Positions 9,601-14,981 are shown, counted from the first letter of the stretch. The stretch: 21,713 bases of DNA from Treponema sp. (GCA_017614655.1 JAGABO010000213.1:1-21713); one strand, 5' to 3'. Made by a program: numbers and translations. The notes: a model not told the origin generated them from the sequence alone.

Positions 9601-10032
9601 ATATGACCAGAATTCTGTACCTGTTGCCTTTACAGGGTTTTCTTCGTCACCGTCAAGAATAAGGAATACTTCCGGATAAATGGCCTTATCCTCGCTGCTC
9701 ATGCGCGAAAGGTCATCATCAACACAGGTACCTACAATGTTAAGGTTACCCGGGATGTACATTCCTTCTACGGGGTTGGTTATACGCGTTACAGGAAGGT
9801 CACTGTCCGGATCAATATAAATATTATACGGACCGCTGACAGCCTTGTTACCGGCCTGGTCTTCTGCAGTAACCATGATGTTGTACTTGCCGGTTTTCTT
9901 TCCTTCTACATCGAATTCATTCTGCCAGCTGTTTTCCGGGCCAAGATCCTGATCCGTAACATCCTTCTTCGCAAACACGGATGAAGAAATCAAAACAGCA
10001 GCTGCTAAAATTAAAAGGTTCTTCTTTATCAT
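3649..10032 (-). CDS. Giant Ig-array protein with C-terminal beta-barrel
   Basis: This 2127-residue protein starts at an ATG preceded by GTAGGAG. Residues 1-21 are a Sec signal peptide, with probable cleavage after SSSVFA. From about residue 80 to 1898 it is a chain of bacterial Ig-like units of roughly 90-120 residues, many opening with a P-x-I-x-x-P pattern (near 80, 193, 303, 397, 1136, 1247, 1363, 1470, 1561, 1664 and 1900) and carrying a D-D-D-G/D-x-x-G turn, as in the Big_7-type family. Units between about 491 and 1130 are more divergent. Residues 1949-2127 look like a membrane barrel: alternating strands such as YFDVSVWGATLYNVGVGL and ATVSVGANFSYF, then a terminal strand ending SLGLRTCVF with a C-terminal Phe, the usual signal for BAM-dependent insertion. 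It is probably anchored in the outer membrane by this barrel, but the side on which the array lies is unknown. Function is not recognised. Confidence 0.9.
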   Translation of the reverse strand: MIKKNLLILAAAVLISSSVFAKKDVTDQDLGPENSWQNEFDVEGKKTGKYNIMVTAEDQAGNKAVSGPYNIYIDPDSDLPVTRITNPVEGMYIPGNLNIVGTCVDDDLSRMSSEDKAIYPEVFLILDGDEENPVKATGTEFWSYYLDTTQLSEGPHSVEVYGIEYTDKEGNADKENPKIGKRAKVIWQLNRHAPEIKITKPEKMGELVSGKFKIEGIVTDGNSIKSLEYSMDDSAVRHYTKVKLKEEKLKEKREDGVQVIYHFSLTIDTNKFKDGATTCWFKATDGAGSTKEEAFLFLIDNTKPDVKILTPAQGEVQNGVFTVAGYAKDTIGVSSMKWVWGSESGEFELTPGNPYWIKEVDSRGKEKSERFTIIAEDTIGNKVTVSRDIPLNQEKDKPVVQILSPGNGTDVEGETGNLFIRGFATDDDGVVSVTYKLDGGEEKTIDCCGVFYDAIPADLSNGSHTITAYATDKYGTKGNPVTTTFKSKGVAPVFEKAVFKSSSGNVNFEDGMIINPEADGSYEIKVTSSTGLKSVDWDLTWGTNGKISGSAKLTPPEKGVDKSATISIPLHGEEIPWGVAKISITATDVFDRTTVNNALLSIMDLTQINTSAPGVYFTDSSVDADGRIEVSSDYPVTGYFAGGKISSVSVVPAVRGVSASFEDNVITVKSSGSSDKFKVRVTTDTGVNYDSREMKFFMNAEPPKLTLDSNPLYNTEKEIPFEFRTATDVLKISGSVSSSSAVTVQYRIHSVKAEIDENTGLLTRVNEPASSDLRRVTLDRKNNFSIADMNIDSFSDGVSVVEIIATDAAGKVASQAVYVRKIPYDPGVVRGEDGKELRKIEPRVYWIKGQKDFFGVCVYQGDTDNLIKYVRGEMISASDSKITFTVTPTDVTPAKGKSVPNYTAELPVSAASEVKAFFSKVDGAPYKSGMKLVLDRGTTKDAGHFATVSIKSNTGIKMVDYVIKGENVAGGKANQSGTAVLRTINPGSEYEADIPLENLPARITELSVNVYDDRNSVTEARGTIIVLRNHSVRDNDRKVYWAALNGARFDAEKNSYILNDGQVLTAFTNTLRGTLKAEVRGSSTRGLSAEFSGNNNIINLKAANDGVFRGITIRVTDEKGVVYNSPEINLIVDTSKPTIELTSPKDMAFVRGNLKVSGTVSDGNGVDSLEYSMGDAVAAEYDKKGNVTKEAVEVEWKPVTLTRSGAFDFTVPLEGYEDGYVPLSLRAKDSSGKVNILNTVVQKDVTAPEVTVLLPDAEMVINGENTIVFNIKEPGLLKEIAYTSADGRTKQKYDIYKNGLPEEIAAEEGKVTLKSFNSSLANARIGTVELPISQKMTFTFTDMAGNVTTLNSWDFVVDEEKDKPVAEIHLPKYQKADKENNIQESVQVITTDFKISGVVFDDDGPCKVFYRIDNEEFKAVDAERFGFNYEISVPLTAMTDNEHSVTVYAQDINGIKGDSVQAKFRISREEPKGGVTEPGINETVKGKLTLKGWASDKNGVSKVQVSIDNGASFNDAKGTTQWSYDFDTHVVQDGTHVVFIKVFDGYGITGLYSSLINVDNTAPELRLELPLDDSKTTQNLFFSGQTTDNIGLTNLYITIRSLENKTISERLSKWNLEPSEIISQVLDISALPNGFYNIELTGTDAAGNVTRVSRNIQLNKNVALAKVDLLYPLNGEHLNGEFNIYGTASSEKEDPVEKVELYLDGKPADYIEPVTLSSSGYFNFRIKKEFGLPAVVSQTEEGEVVTKIELSEGVHSYKAKATTKNGKTIFSDEQTFVYSPYGPWVTLDNFSYGDFAMNRPLLKGNAGYNLTDAEKLELKDKKLLSERRAELEGKKVRQIFISFDNGKTYEPVSKKDKGSWQYRVENLDIPAGYHFMLVKAEMYNGENAVTRTIVQVDRTAPTIRLISPGEGGHYNQVIEFDGLTSDDVELKNVRLTLRQGDKASYEVPGFIQGLYFDVSVWGATLYNVGVGLTAFDNAVKIQANFGQFTQEQRDFVSDLLMQPHTDLRFGGNVFGAKIIAQIAYLPFRYFFGRDFDWLSATVSVGANFSYFSDSGASSATGEKVPQVLSAALMQVEFPRMTFNDFSLFKTWSLYAEPQVWFIPSDIASDDAKKYVFTVSLGLRTCVF
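4189..4335 (-). other. Terminal half Ig unit leading into the barrel
   Basis: Residues 1900-1948 of the Ig-array protein begin like every other unit (PTIRLISPGE, then DGLTSDDVELKNVRLTL). After the first strands there is no usual second half (the Y-x-I-x-V-x-A-x-D-x-A-G-N stretch followed by a V-D-x-T-A-P linker); the sequence passes directly into barrel-like strands. It is a truncated unit or an adaptor domain between stalk and barrel. Confidence 0.5.
9796..9969 (-). other. N-terminal half Ig unit after the signal peptide
   Basis: Residues 22-79 of the Ig-array protein hold only the second half of a unit: GKYNIMVTAEDQAGNKAV and then YNIYIDPDSD before the first full unit at residue 80. The opening P-x-I-x-x-P strands are absent. 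It therefore complements the half unit found at the other end of the array. Confidence 0.5.
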
Positions 10033-10112
10033 ATTCCCAACTCCTACTTCCCCTCTTTAAAGACGGTCTATCATTGTCTTATCGGCAACAACCCGGACAT
10101 TCTACACCCTTA

Positions 10113-10118
10113 ATTATA
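10113..10118 (-). promoter_or_regulatory. Candidate -10 box for the Ig-array gene
   Basis: The minus strand reads TATAAT here, about 80 bases upstream of the ATG at 10032. The best -35 partner is weak: GCGACA with a 19-base spacer. A second minus-strand TATAAT lies at 10151-10146, and a TTGACA at 10163-10158 that is too close to it to form a pair. The assignment is tentative. Confidence 0.35.
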
Positions 10119-10211
10119 ACGCAATACTATAGTAAATTGTCGCACATTATAGAAAAATGTCAAATTTCTCTAACAGCCCCACTTATTCAAAAACACTTTT
10201 AGTGGCACAAT

Positions 10212-10241
10212 TTGCACAGAACGCTATATGTAGGGTATAAG
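10212..10241 (+). promoter_or_regulatory. Candidate distal promoter for the DUF4190-like gene
   Basis: TTGCAC (10212-10217) is followed after 18 bases by TATAAG (10236-10241). Transcription would start near 10248 and give a leader of about 145 nt. Confidence 0.35.
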
Positions 10242-10285
10242 CCCGCTTTGCATCGGTAAATTATTTTCTGCCCCGAAATTTTTTC

Positions 10286-10314
10286 TTTAAAGTTCAACTT
10301 TTCTGACTTATAAT
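10286..10314 (+). promoter_or_regulatory. Candidate proximal promoter with palindromic operator
   Basis: TTTAAA (10286-10291), a 17-base spacer and a perfect TATAAT (10309-10314) predict a start near 10321. The spacer overlaps an 11-bp palindrome, AAGTTCAACTT (10290-10300). A near-identical copy, AGGTTCAACTT, lies just after the RND promoter at 10769-10779, which suggests a shared operator. Confidence 0.5.
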
Positions 10315-10323
10315 TTTTACTAA

Positions 10324-10370
10324 GACAGGCCGTCCTTATAGGGAAGTTTTGTTAAAACTACAGGTCTGTC
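10324..10370 (+). promoter_or_regulatory. Compact three-way-junction leader RNA
   Basis: Three helices fit together. P1 pairs GACAGGCC (10324-10331) with GGTCTGTC (10363-10370), 8 bp with one G-U. P2 pairs TCCT with GGGA (10333-10344, loop TATA, one G-U). P3 pairs AGTTTT with AAAACT (10345-10359, loop GTT), 6 perfect bp directly abutting P2. The structure begins about 3 nt after the predicted transcript start and ends 11 nt before the AGGAGGG ribosome site. I do not recognise it as a known riboswitch class. Confidence 0.45.
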
Positions 10371-10393
10371 GAAAAAAATCAGGAGGGTGTAAC

Positions 10394-10654
10394 ATGGGTG
10401 TTGCATCATTGGTTCTTGGAATCGTTGCTTTATTAAGTTCTGTTGTGGGCGGCTTCTTTGCATTAGGCTGGCTTGGCGTAATCTGTGGAGTTGTTGCAAT
10501 CGTTCTCGGTGCTATCTCTAGAAAAAAGGCTTCAACAAGGGGAACAGGAACAGCCGGTCTTGTATGTGGAATTATCGCTCTGGCATGGGGTCTTATCGCA
10601 TACATTGCCTGTGTAGCTTGTGCAGGTGCTGCAGCTTCTGCATTTAATTTCTAA
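10394..10654 (+). CDS. Small DUF4190-like membrane protein
   Basis: This is an 86-residue, very hydrophobic protein. I chose the ATG at 10394 because AGGAGGG lies 6 bases upstream; an earlier in-frame start at 10349 would place the ribosome site and part of the leader RNA inside the coding region. Two hydrophobic hairpins (about residues 3-40 and 52-82) flank a short basic loop, SRKKASTRG. Each begins with a similar G/A-x-x-x-L-G-I/C-G-I-x-A-L pattern, typical of DUF4190 and related small membrane proteins. Biochemical function is unknown. The gene stands alone between its own promoter and the RND promoter, and shares a palindromic promoter motif with the RND gene. Confidence 0.75.
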   Translation: MGVASLVLGIVALLSSVVGGFFALGWLGVICGVVAIVLGAISRKKASTRGTGTAGLVCGIIALAWGLIAYIACVACAGAAASAFNF

Positions 10655-10670
10655 TCCCTTTTTTAATAGA

Positions 10671-10691
10671 GGCAGGTCCATGCGGCCTGCC
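10671..10691 (+). terminator. Hairpin after the DUF4190-like gene
   Basis: GGCAGG (10671-10676) can pair with CCTGCC (10686-10691), with an inner CC/GG pairing around the loop ATGC. No U-run follows, so termination is uncertain. The position, 16 bases after the stop codon, is right for transcript-end processing. Confidence 0.35.
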
Positions 10692-10731
10692 CTAATCCTG
10701 TAAATTTCCAAAAAAAATTCCTTAAAAAATC

Positions 10732-10760
10732 TTGACGCTCAAAAAAAATAGTATTATATT
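10732..10760 (+). promoter_or_regulatory. sigma70-type promoter of the RND operon
   Basis: TTGACG (10732-10737) is followed after exactly 17 bases by TATATT (10755-10760), with an A-tract in the spacer. Transcription should start near 10767, giving a leader of about 70 nt. This is the best promoter match in the window. Confidence 0.7.
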
Positions 10761-10768
10761 CTGAATAA

Positions 10769-10794
10769 AGGTTCAACTTCTTAAACGCTTGAAC
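10769..10794 (+). promoter_or_regulatory. Inverted repeat GTTCAA/TTGAAC at the RND start site
   Basis: GTTCAA (10771-10776) is mirrored by TTGAAC (10789-10794) with 12 bases between. It spans the first transcribed bases and is of the general form bound by ArsR/SmtB-type repressors. An ArsR-family gene ends this operon, which makes autoregulation plausible but unproven. Confidence 0.4.
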
Positions 10795-10812
10795 ACTTAA
10801 ACATATAAACGT
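10781..10812 (+). repeat. Four 8-nt direct repeats in the RND leader
   Basis: TTAAACgc, TTGAACac, TTAAACat and ATAAACgt follow one another with an exact 8-base period between the predicted transcript start and the ribosome site. The second unit doubles as the right arm of the inverted repeat above. Confidence 0.6.
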
Positions 10813-10836
10813 TATATCATTTACAGGAGAGTAAAT

Positions 10837-13734
10837 ATGATTAAAAAAATGCTGAAAGGCTCATGGCTGATTATTTTTGCAAGCCTTGCAGTCACTTTAT
10901 TTTTCGGATGGCAGCTCCGTAAAATCAGTATTGAGAACACTGTACGCATGTACATGCCTCAAACTTCTGATTCTTACCAGCGGATGCTTAAAACCGAAGA
11001 AGATTTCGGCAGCATGATGGTACTCGGTATTTCGCTCGAAACCACCGGCAGTTCAATCATCACACCGGAATACATCAGTATCATTAAGGACATCACCGAT
11101 AAGATTTCCGGCGTTGACTACGTTCAGAGCATCGACTCCATTGCCAACATCGACTATGTTACGGGCGAAGACGGAGGACTTAAAGCTTCAAGTCTTATCG
11201 GCGGCGATGACTATACCGGAAGTGCACAGGACATGGCTTCGATAAAGCAGAAGCTTGTTGACTGGCAGGAAATGTACAACCGAGTAATCATTACCGACGA
11301 TGGCAGAACTACCCAGATGATGATTACCCTTGAACCGAAAGACGAAAACGGCAACATGCTCAATTCAAAAAGACAGATGAACTGCCTTCACCAGATAAAG
11401 GCAATCTGCGAAGAAGCCGTACAGGGTTCAGACCTGGAAGTGCGCTATTTTGGTGATCCGGTTCTGAGTGATGACGGTTACAACTTCCTGATGCGCGACC
11501 TCTTTGTTCTTATTCCGTTTGTTGCAATTGTAGTTCTTCTTTCGCTCTATTTCTCTTTCCATACATGGAGCGGAACCCTTCTTCCTTTGATTACGGTTCT
11601 TATAAGCACAGTGTGGTCAGTCGGCCTTATGTGTATGACCGGCATTACGTTTACAATCATTGGAAGCGTTATTCCGGTTTGTCTGATTGCGTGCGGTTCA
11701 GCGTATGGTATTCATGTTCTTACGCACTACTATATCTTCCTTAAGAAAGTTGATGGTGAGCTTACAAAAGAAAAACATGCTGATGCAATCTGCTTCGGAC
11801 TTAAGGATGTCTGGGTTGCAGTTGTTCTTGCAGGCGTTACCACAGTTGCAGGATTTATTTCCAACGTTACAAGTCCGATTATGCCGCTTAAGTCGTTCTC
11901 GGTATTTGCAGCAACCGGTGTTGTTTTCTCGCTCATTCTTTCGATTACTTTTATTCCGGCAATGCTCTATATTACACCGATAAACAAAGTCGGTAAGCAC
12001 GTAAATAATTCAAACAGGCTTTCCGGAAAAATCAAGGCACGTGTAGAAAAAGAACTTGCACGCCGCGGAGGAAAGTCTTCTGATGAAGCAACCTCTTCTA
12101 CGCTTTATTCTTTCTATCATTTCTTTACAGGAACAAAACCGCGTCTTATCGTTTCTACAATTGCACTTCTTATTGTTGCTGCAGTCGGCTTTAAGATGCT
12201 TGTTGTTGATACGGCACTTGTTAATTACTTCCCGAAAGATTCCAAGTTCCGACAGGACATCGTTTATGTTGATGAGCATCTTGCAGGCTCGAACACGCTC
12301 TACTTTATTATAAGCGGACAGGAAAAAGAAACCGGCAGTGCTGATTCGTCTGCTGATTTTATTGCTGATGATTCTGCGGATTCTGATTTCAGTGATTTTG
12401 ATTTCTCTGCTGATGATGCTTATGTTCCTGCTGATGATGTCGCCTCTGATTTTAATTTTGATTCTGATGATTCAGCTTCGGACTTTGATTTTGGAGACAG
12501 TGATTTTGATTTCGGAACAGAAACCGCCGTTCAGGAAACAGAAGCTCCAAAACAGTACTACATGCTTAACAATCCGGAAATCCTTAAGGCAGTAGACGGA
12601 ATGCAGGAATACCTTATTGCCCGTCACCCTGGAATCGGAAAAGTTGTTTCGTTTACAACCTTCATCAAGCGCCTTAATCAGGTTATGCACGTACCTTCAG
12701 AAGATTCTGTTGCTGCTTCTACCGGAAGCTTTGTTGACCCGAATCTTGAATACGCAAAGAAACTTGAATCAACAATTACAGTTCAGGAAGCAATGGACAT
12801 GCTTCATTCAGCTTATGTTCAGGCCGGCGGAAAAAATGCAAAGGTTGAACAGGTTGTAAATGAACTCGAAAAACAGCTTAACTATAACGGAATTGATTAT
12901 TACGAAATCCCGTACGACATCGAAAAGTATCCGGTAGAAAGCCGCGAAGAACTTGCAGACCTTGTAACACAGTATCTGTATCTTCTTTCGAGTGAACAGA
13001 TTCAGCGCTTTGCAAACAACATGACGCTTCCTACTTCGATACGCGCACAGGTTCAGCTCCGTTCACATTCAACAAACGAAACGGCAAAGATTATTGCAGA
13101 TGCAAAAGAATATGCTGCAAAAAATTTCCCGGAAGGTTACACACTTGAAGCAACCGGTAACGGCGAAATGGAATATACGATGACCGACATGGTAGTTTCG
13201 AGCCAGACAATCAGTATTCTTCTTTCGCTTGCAATGGTCTTCATAATCATTTCGGTTTCATTTAAATCAGGATGGGCCGGAATTATCGGAGCAATCCCGC
13301 TCGCCTTAACAATTCTTCTTAACTACATGATTATGGGTTATGCAGGAATTGCACTTGACCTCTGCACAAGCGTTATTGCTTCCATTGCAATCGGCGTTGG
13401 AATTGACTACACGATTCACTTTATGGAAACGTACAAAGCTCAGCGCGCACTTACTGACGATCTTGAACAGGTTACAAAAAACACTTTCAAGACAAGCGGA
13501 AAAGGAATCCTTACAAATGCAATTGCAGTCGGATTAGGTTTCTGTGTTCTTCTTCTCAGCCGCTTCATCATCCTGCGCTACATCGGTGCTCTTGTTGCAG
13601 TCGTTATGTTTACAAGTTCAGCACTTGCAATGACCGTTATTCCGGGACTTCTTAACGCCTTTGATCCAAAGTTCATGTGGTCTAAGGAACAGAAGAAGGC
13701 CTTTAAGGAAAAAGTAGAAGAAGCAAATAAGTAA
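10837..13734 (+). CDS. RND/MMPL-family exporter with acidic insert
   Basis: This 965-residue inner-membrane protein starts at an ATG with CAGGAGAG upstream. It has the duplicated RND layout: TM1 near 9-27, a first periplasmic domain (about 30-215), a TM bundle (about 220-380), a cytoplasmic link, TM7 near 436-456, a second periplasmic domain (about 457-785) and a final TM bundle (about 787-940). The family signature occurs in both halves: IACGSAYGIHVLTHYY (284-299) and AIGVGIDYTIHFMETY (851-866). It fits the single-polypeptide HAE3/MMPL exporters (COG1033) rather than tripartite drug pumps, and no adaptor or outer-membrane channel gene is next to it. Its partner is the LolA-like gene downstream, which points to lipid or lipoprotein traffic; the cargo is inferred. 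Residues 501-560 are an unusual Asp/Ser/Phe-rich insert. Confidence 0.9.
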   Translation: MIKKMLKGSWLIIFASLAVTLFFGWQLRKISIENTVRMYMPQTSDSYQRMLKTEEDFGSMMVLGISLETTGSSIITPEYISIIKDITDKISGVDYVQSIDSIANIDYVTGEDGGLKASSLIGGDDYTGSAQDMASIKQKLVDWQEMYNRVIITDDGRTTQMMITLEPKDENGNMLNSKRQMNCLHQIKAICEEAVQGSDLEVRYFGDPVLSDDGYNFLMRDLFVLIPFVAIVVLLSLYFSFHTWSGTLLPLITVLISTVWSVGLMCMTGITFTIIGSVIPVCLIACGSAYGIHVLTHYYIFLKKVDGELTKEKHADAICFGLKDVWVAVVLAGVTTVAGFISNVTSPIMPLKSFSVFAATGVVFSLILSITFIPAMLYITPINKVGKHVNNSNRLSGKIKARVEKELARRGGKSSDEATSSTLYSFYHFFTGTKPRLIVSTIALLIVAAVGFKMLVVDTALVNYFPKDSKFRQDIVYVDEHLAGSNTLYFIISGQEKETGSADSSADFIADDSADSDFSDFDFSADDAYVPADDVASDFNFDSDDSASDFDFGDSDFDFGTETAVQETEAPKQYYMLNNPEILKAVDGMQEYLIARHPGIGKVVSFTTFIKRLNQVMHVPSEDSVAASTGSFVDPNLEYAKKLESTITVQEAMDMLHSAYVQAGGKNAKVEQVVNELEKQLNYNGIDYYEIPYDIEKYPVESREELADLVTQYLYLLSSEQIQRFANNMTLPTSIRAQVQLRSHSTNETAKIIADAKEYAAKNFPEGYTLEATGNGEMEYTMTDMVVSSQTISILLSLAMVFIIISVSFKSGWAGIIGAIPLALTILLNYMIMGYAGIALDLCTSVIASIAIGVGIDYTIHFMETYKAQRALTDDLEQVTKNTFKTSGKGILTNAIAVGLGFCVLLLSRFIILRYIGALVAVVMFTSSALAMTVIPGLLNAFDPKFMWSKEQKKAFKEKVEEANK
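12337..12516 (+). repeat. Asp/Ser/Phe-rich low-complexity insert in the exporter
   Basis: Residues 501-560 of the RND exporter contain 21 Asp and 10 Phe but no Lys, Arg or Glu, built from variants of SDFDF and SADD. The insert falls at the start of the second periplasmic domain. At the DNA level it is a degenerate GAT/TCT/TTT repeat, suggesting growth by slippage. It may be disordered and bind divalent cations. Confidence 0.75.
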
Positions 13735-13737
13735 CTA

Positions 13738-13757
13738 AAGACCAGCTGTCTGGTTTT
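13738..13757 (+). terminator. Short hairpin after the RND gene
   Basis: AAGACCAG (13738-13745) pairs with CTGGTTTT (13750-13757), an 8-bp stem with one G-U and a CTGT loop, starting 4 bases after the stop codon. The U-run is part of the stem and only four long, so it is probably a weak or partial terminator inside the operon. Confidence 0.3.
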
Positions 13758-13770
13758 AAATTATAGAAAG

Positions 13771-13796
13771 CTGTCATCCTTAATTAGGGATGGCAG
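13771..13796 (+). promoter_or_regulatory. 10-bp hairpin next to the LolA-like ribosome site
   Basis: CTGTCATCCT pairs with GGGATGGCAG around the loop TAATTA, with two G-U pairs. It ends 6 bases before GGAGG (13803-13807) and has no U-run. It could protect the downstream transcript from 3' exonucleases or adjust expression of the carrier relative to the exporter. Confidence 0.45.
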
Positions 13797-13813
13797 ATTA
13801 CCGGAGGTATAAA

Positions 13814-14605
13814 ATGAAAATGATTAAAAAATTTACAGTTGCAGCACTCGCATTAGTAATGGGTGCATCAGCATTCGCTCTTGACGGAACAGAAATCATG
13901 ACAAAAGTTTACGACCGCCAGAAGCCGGATTTTTCTAAAGCAGCAGTTCAGGTTGATCTTTTAAAGAACGGTAAACTCGAAGAAAGCCGCAAGGTTGGAG
14001 AATACGGAAGATGCGTTAACGGTTTAAGTGACGTTGTAATGATTTTCCTTTCGCCTGCTTCTGTTAAAGACACACGCTTCCTTCAGAAAGAAAACAAGGA
14101 CAAAGCAAGTGACAAATGGATTTATCTTCCTTCACTTAAGTCAACACGCCGCGTAGCTTCTTCTGACGGTTCTAAGGCTTTTGTTGGAACAGACTTTACT
14201 TATGATGATTTAAGCACACGTGCCGTTTCTGATGATACACACGAACTTCTTAAGGAAAGTGAAGACAAGGGAAACTTTAAGGATCTCTACGTTGTAAAAT
14301 CAACACCAAAGGATGCAAACTCAAGCCAGTACTCTTACCGCATTTCCTGGATCACAAAGGATGCATACATTCCTACTTACATCGAACTTTACGACAAGAA
14401 AGGAAAGCTTCTTAAGATTAACGAAGTAAAGTCCCTTAAGAAGATGCCGGGAAACAACGGCCGCGTTTACAATGTTCCGATGGAAAACGTAATGACAAAC
14501 GTTCAGACAAATCATGCAACTTCCATGAAGATGGTAAACATCGAAGTAGATAAGCCTGTTGCAGAAAGAAACTTTACAACAGACTTCCTTTCTACAGGAA
14601 AATAA
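13814..14605 (+). CDS. LolA-like periplasmic carrier protein
   Basis: This 263-residue protein starts at the ATG at 13814, 6 bases after CCGGAGGT; an upstream in-frame ATG at 13790 would bury this ribosome site and place extra residues before the signal peptide. Residues 1-22 are a Sec signal peptide (cleavage after ASAFA). The mature part matches the outer-membrane lipoprotein-sorting (LolA-like) family often encoded beside RND/MMPL exporters: FLSPASVKDTRFL (78-90), DKWIYLPSLKSTRRV (100-114), FVGTDFTYDDL (123-133) and a late ISWITKDAYIPTYIELYDKKG segment. The family fold is a half-barrel that shields acyl chains. It probably accepts a lipidated cargo from the exporter encoded just upstream. 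The cargo itself is not shown by the sequence. Confidence 0.85.
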   Translation: MKMIKKFTVAALALVMGASAFALDGTEIMTKVYDRQKPDFSKAAVQVDLLKNGKLEESRKVGEYGRCVNGLSDVVMIFLSPASVKDTRFLQKENKDKASDKWIYLPSLKSTRRVASSDGSKAFVGTDFTYDDLSTRAVSDDTHELLKESEDKGNFKDLYVVKSTPKDANSSQYSYRISWITKDAYIPTYIELYDKKGKLLKINEVKSLKKMPGNNGRVYNVPMENVMTNVQTNHATSMKMVNIEVDKPVAERNFTTDFLSTGK

Positions 14606-14635
14606 AATTACTTTAAGATTTAACAGGGGCGAAAA

Positions 14636-14974
14636 ATGATAGACAAAGCAACTCTGGAAAAAACAAAATCTCTTTTTGATAAATGCTCTCCGCTGTTTCT
14701 TGCACTTGGAGATTCACAGAGACAGAAAATCCTTATGGATATTGCAGAAGCAGGAGAAATAAATGTTTCTGATCTTGCGTCAATGTCGAGCCTTTCGCGC
14801 CCTGCTGTTTCGCACCACCTTAAGCTTTTAAAAGATTACGGGGTCGTTGCTGCAATCAAAAAAGGCACGCAGGTATTTTACAGGCTTCATATTCTTCCTT
14901 CACTTGAAGTTCTTACAAACCTTATAAAGGAAATCAATACGATTGCCCGTCATTATACCTTTGGTGCGGTTTAA
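14636..14974 (+). CDS. ArsR-family winged-helix regulator
   Basis: This 112-residue DNA-binding protein follows the LolA-like gene by 30 bp, with AGGGGCG before the ATG. The core reads ALGDSQRQKILMDIAE (23-38), SDLASMSSLSRPAVSHHLKLLKDYGVV (45-71, with the recognition helix at about 54-69) and the beta-wing KKGTQVFYRL. This is the classic ArsR/SmtB fold and the protein should act as a dimer. The alpha3 metal motif ELCVCDL of arsenic or cadmium sensors is absent, and the only Cys is at residue 17, so it is probably not a thiol-based metal sensor of that type. The GTTCAA/TTGAAC inverted repeat at the operon promoter is a candidate target. The gene converges on the alkylation-repair gene with 7 bp between stop codons. 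Confidence 0.85.
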   Translation: MIDKATLEKTKSLFDKCSPLFLALGDSQRQKILMDIAEAGEINVSDLASMSSLSRPAVSHHLKLLKDYGVVAAIKKGTQVFYRLHILPSLEVLTNLIKEINTIARHYTFGAV

Positions 14975-14981
14975 TCCTGAA

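Larger units (their letters stand above)
10033..10393. other. Divergent intergenic region
   Basis: These 361 bp separate the minus-strand Ig-array gene from the plus-strand DUF4190-like gene and contain no credible coding sequence. They are AT-rich and hold candidate promoters for both directions, plus a structured leader (10324-10370) just before the plus-strand ribosome site. The stretch 10165-10210 shows nothing I can name. Confidence 0.7.

Noticed and set aside
10324..10370. Hammerhead ribozyme in the three-way-junction leader
   Set aside because: The conserved CUGAUGA and GAAA core elements are absent at the junction.
10349..10393. Earlier in-frame start of the DUF4190-like gene
   Set aside because: It adds a polar segment before the hydrophobic region and would put the AGGAGGG ribosome site inside the gene.
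12337..12516. Acidic repeat as a CRISPR or other noncoding repeat
   Set aside because: Units are irregular, have no spacers and stay in the reading frame of the exporter.
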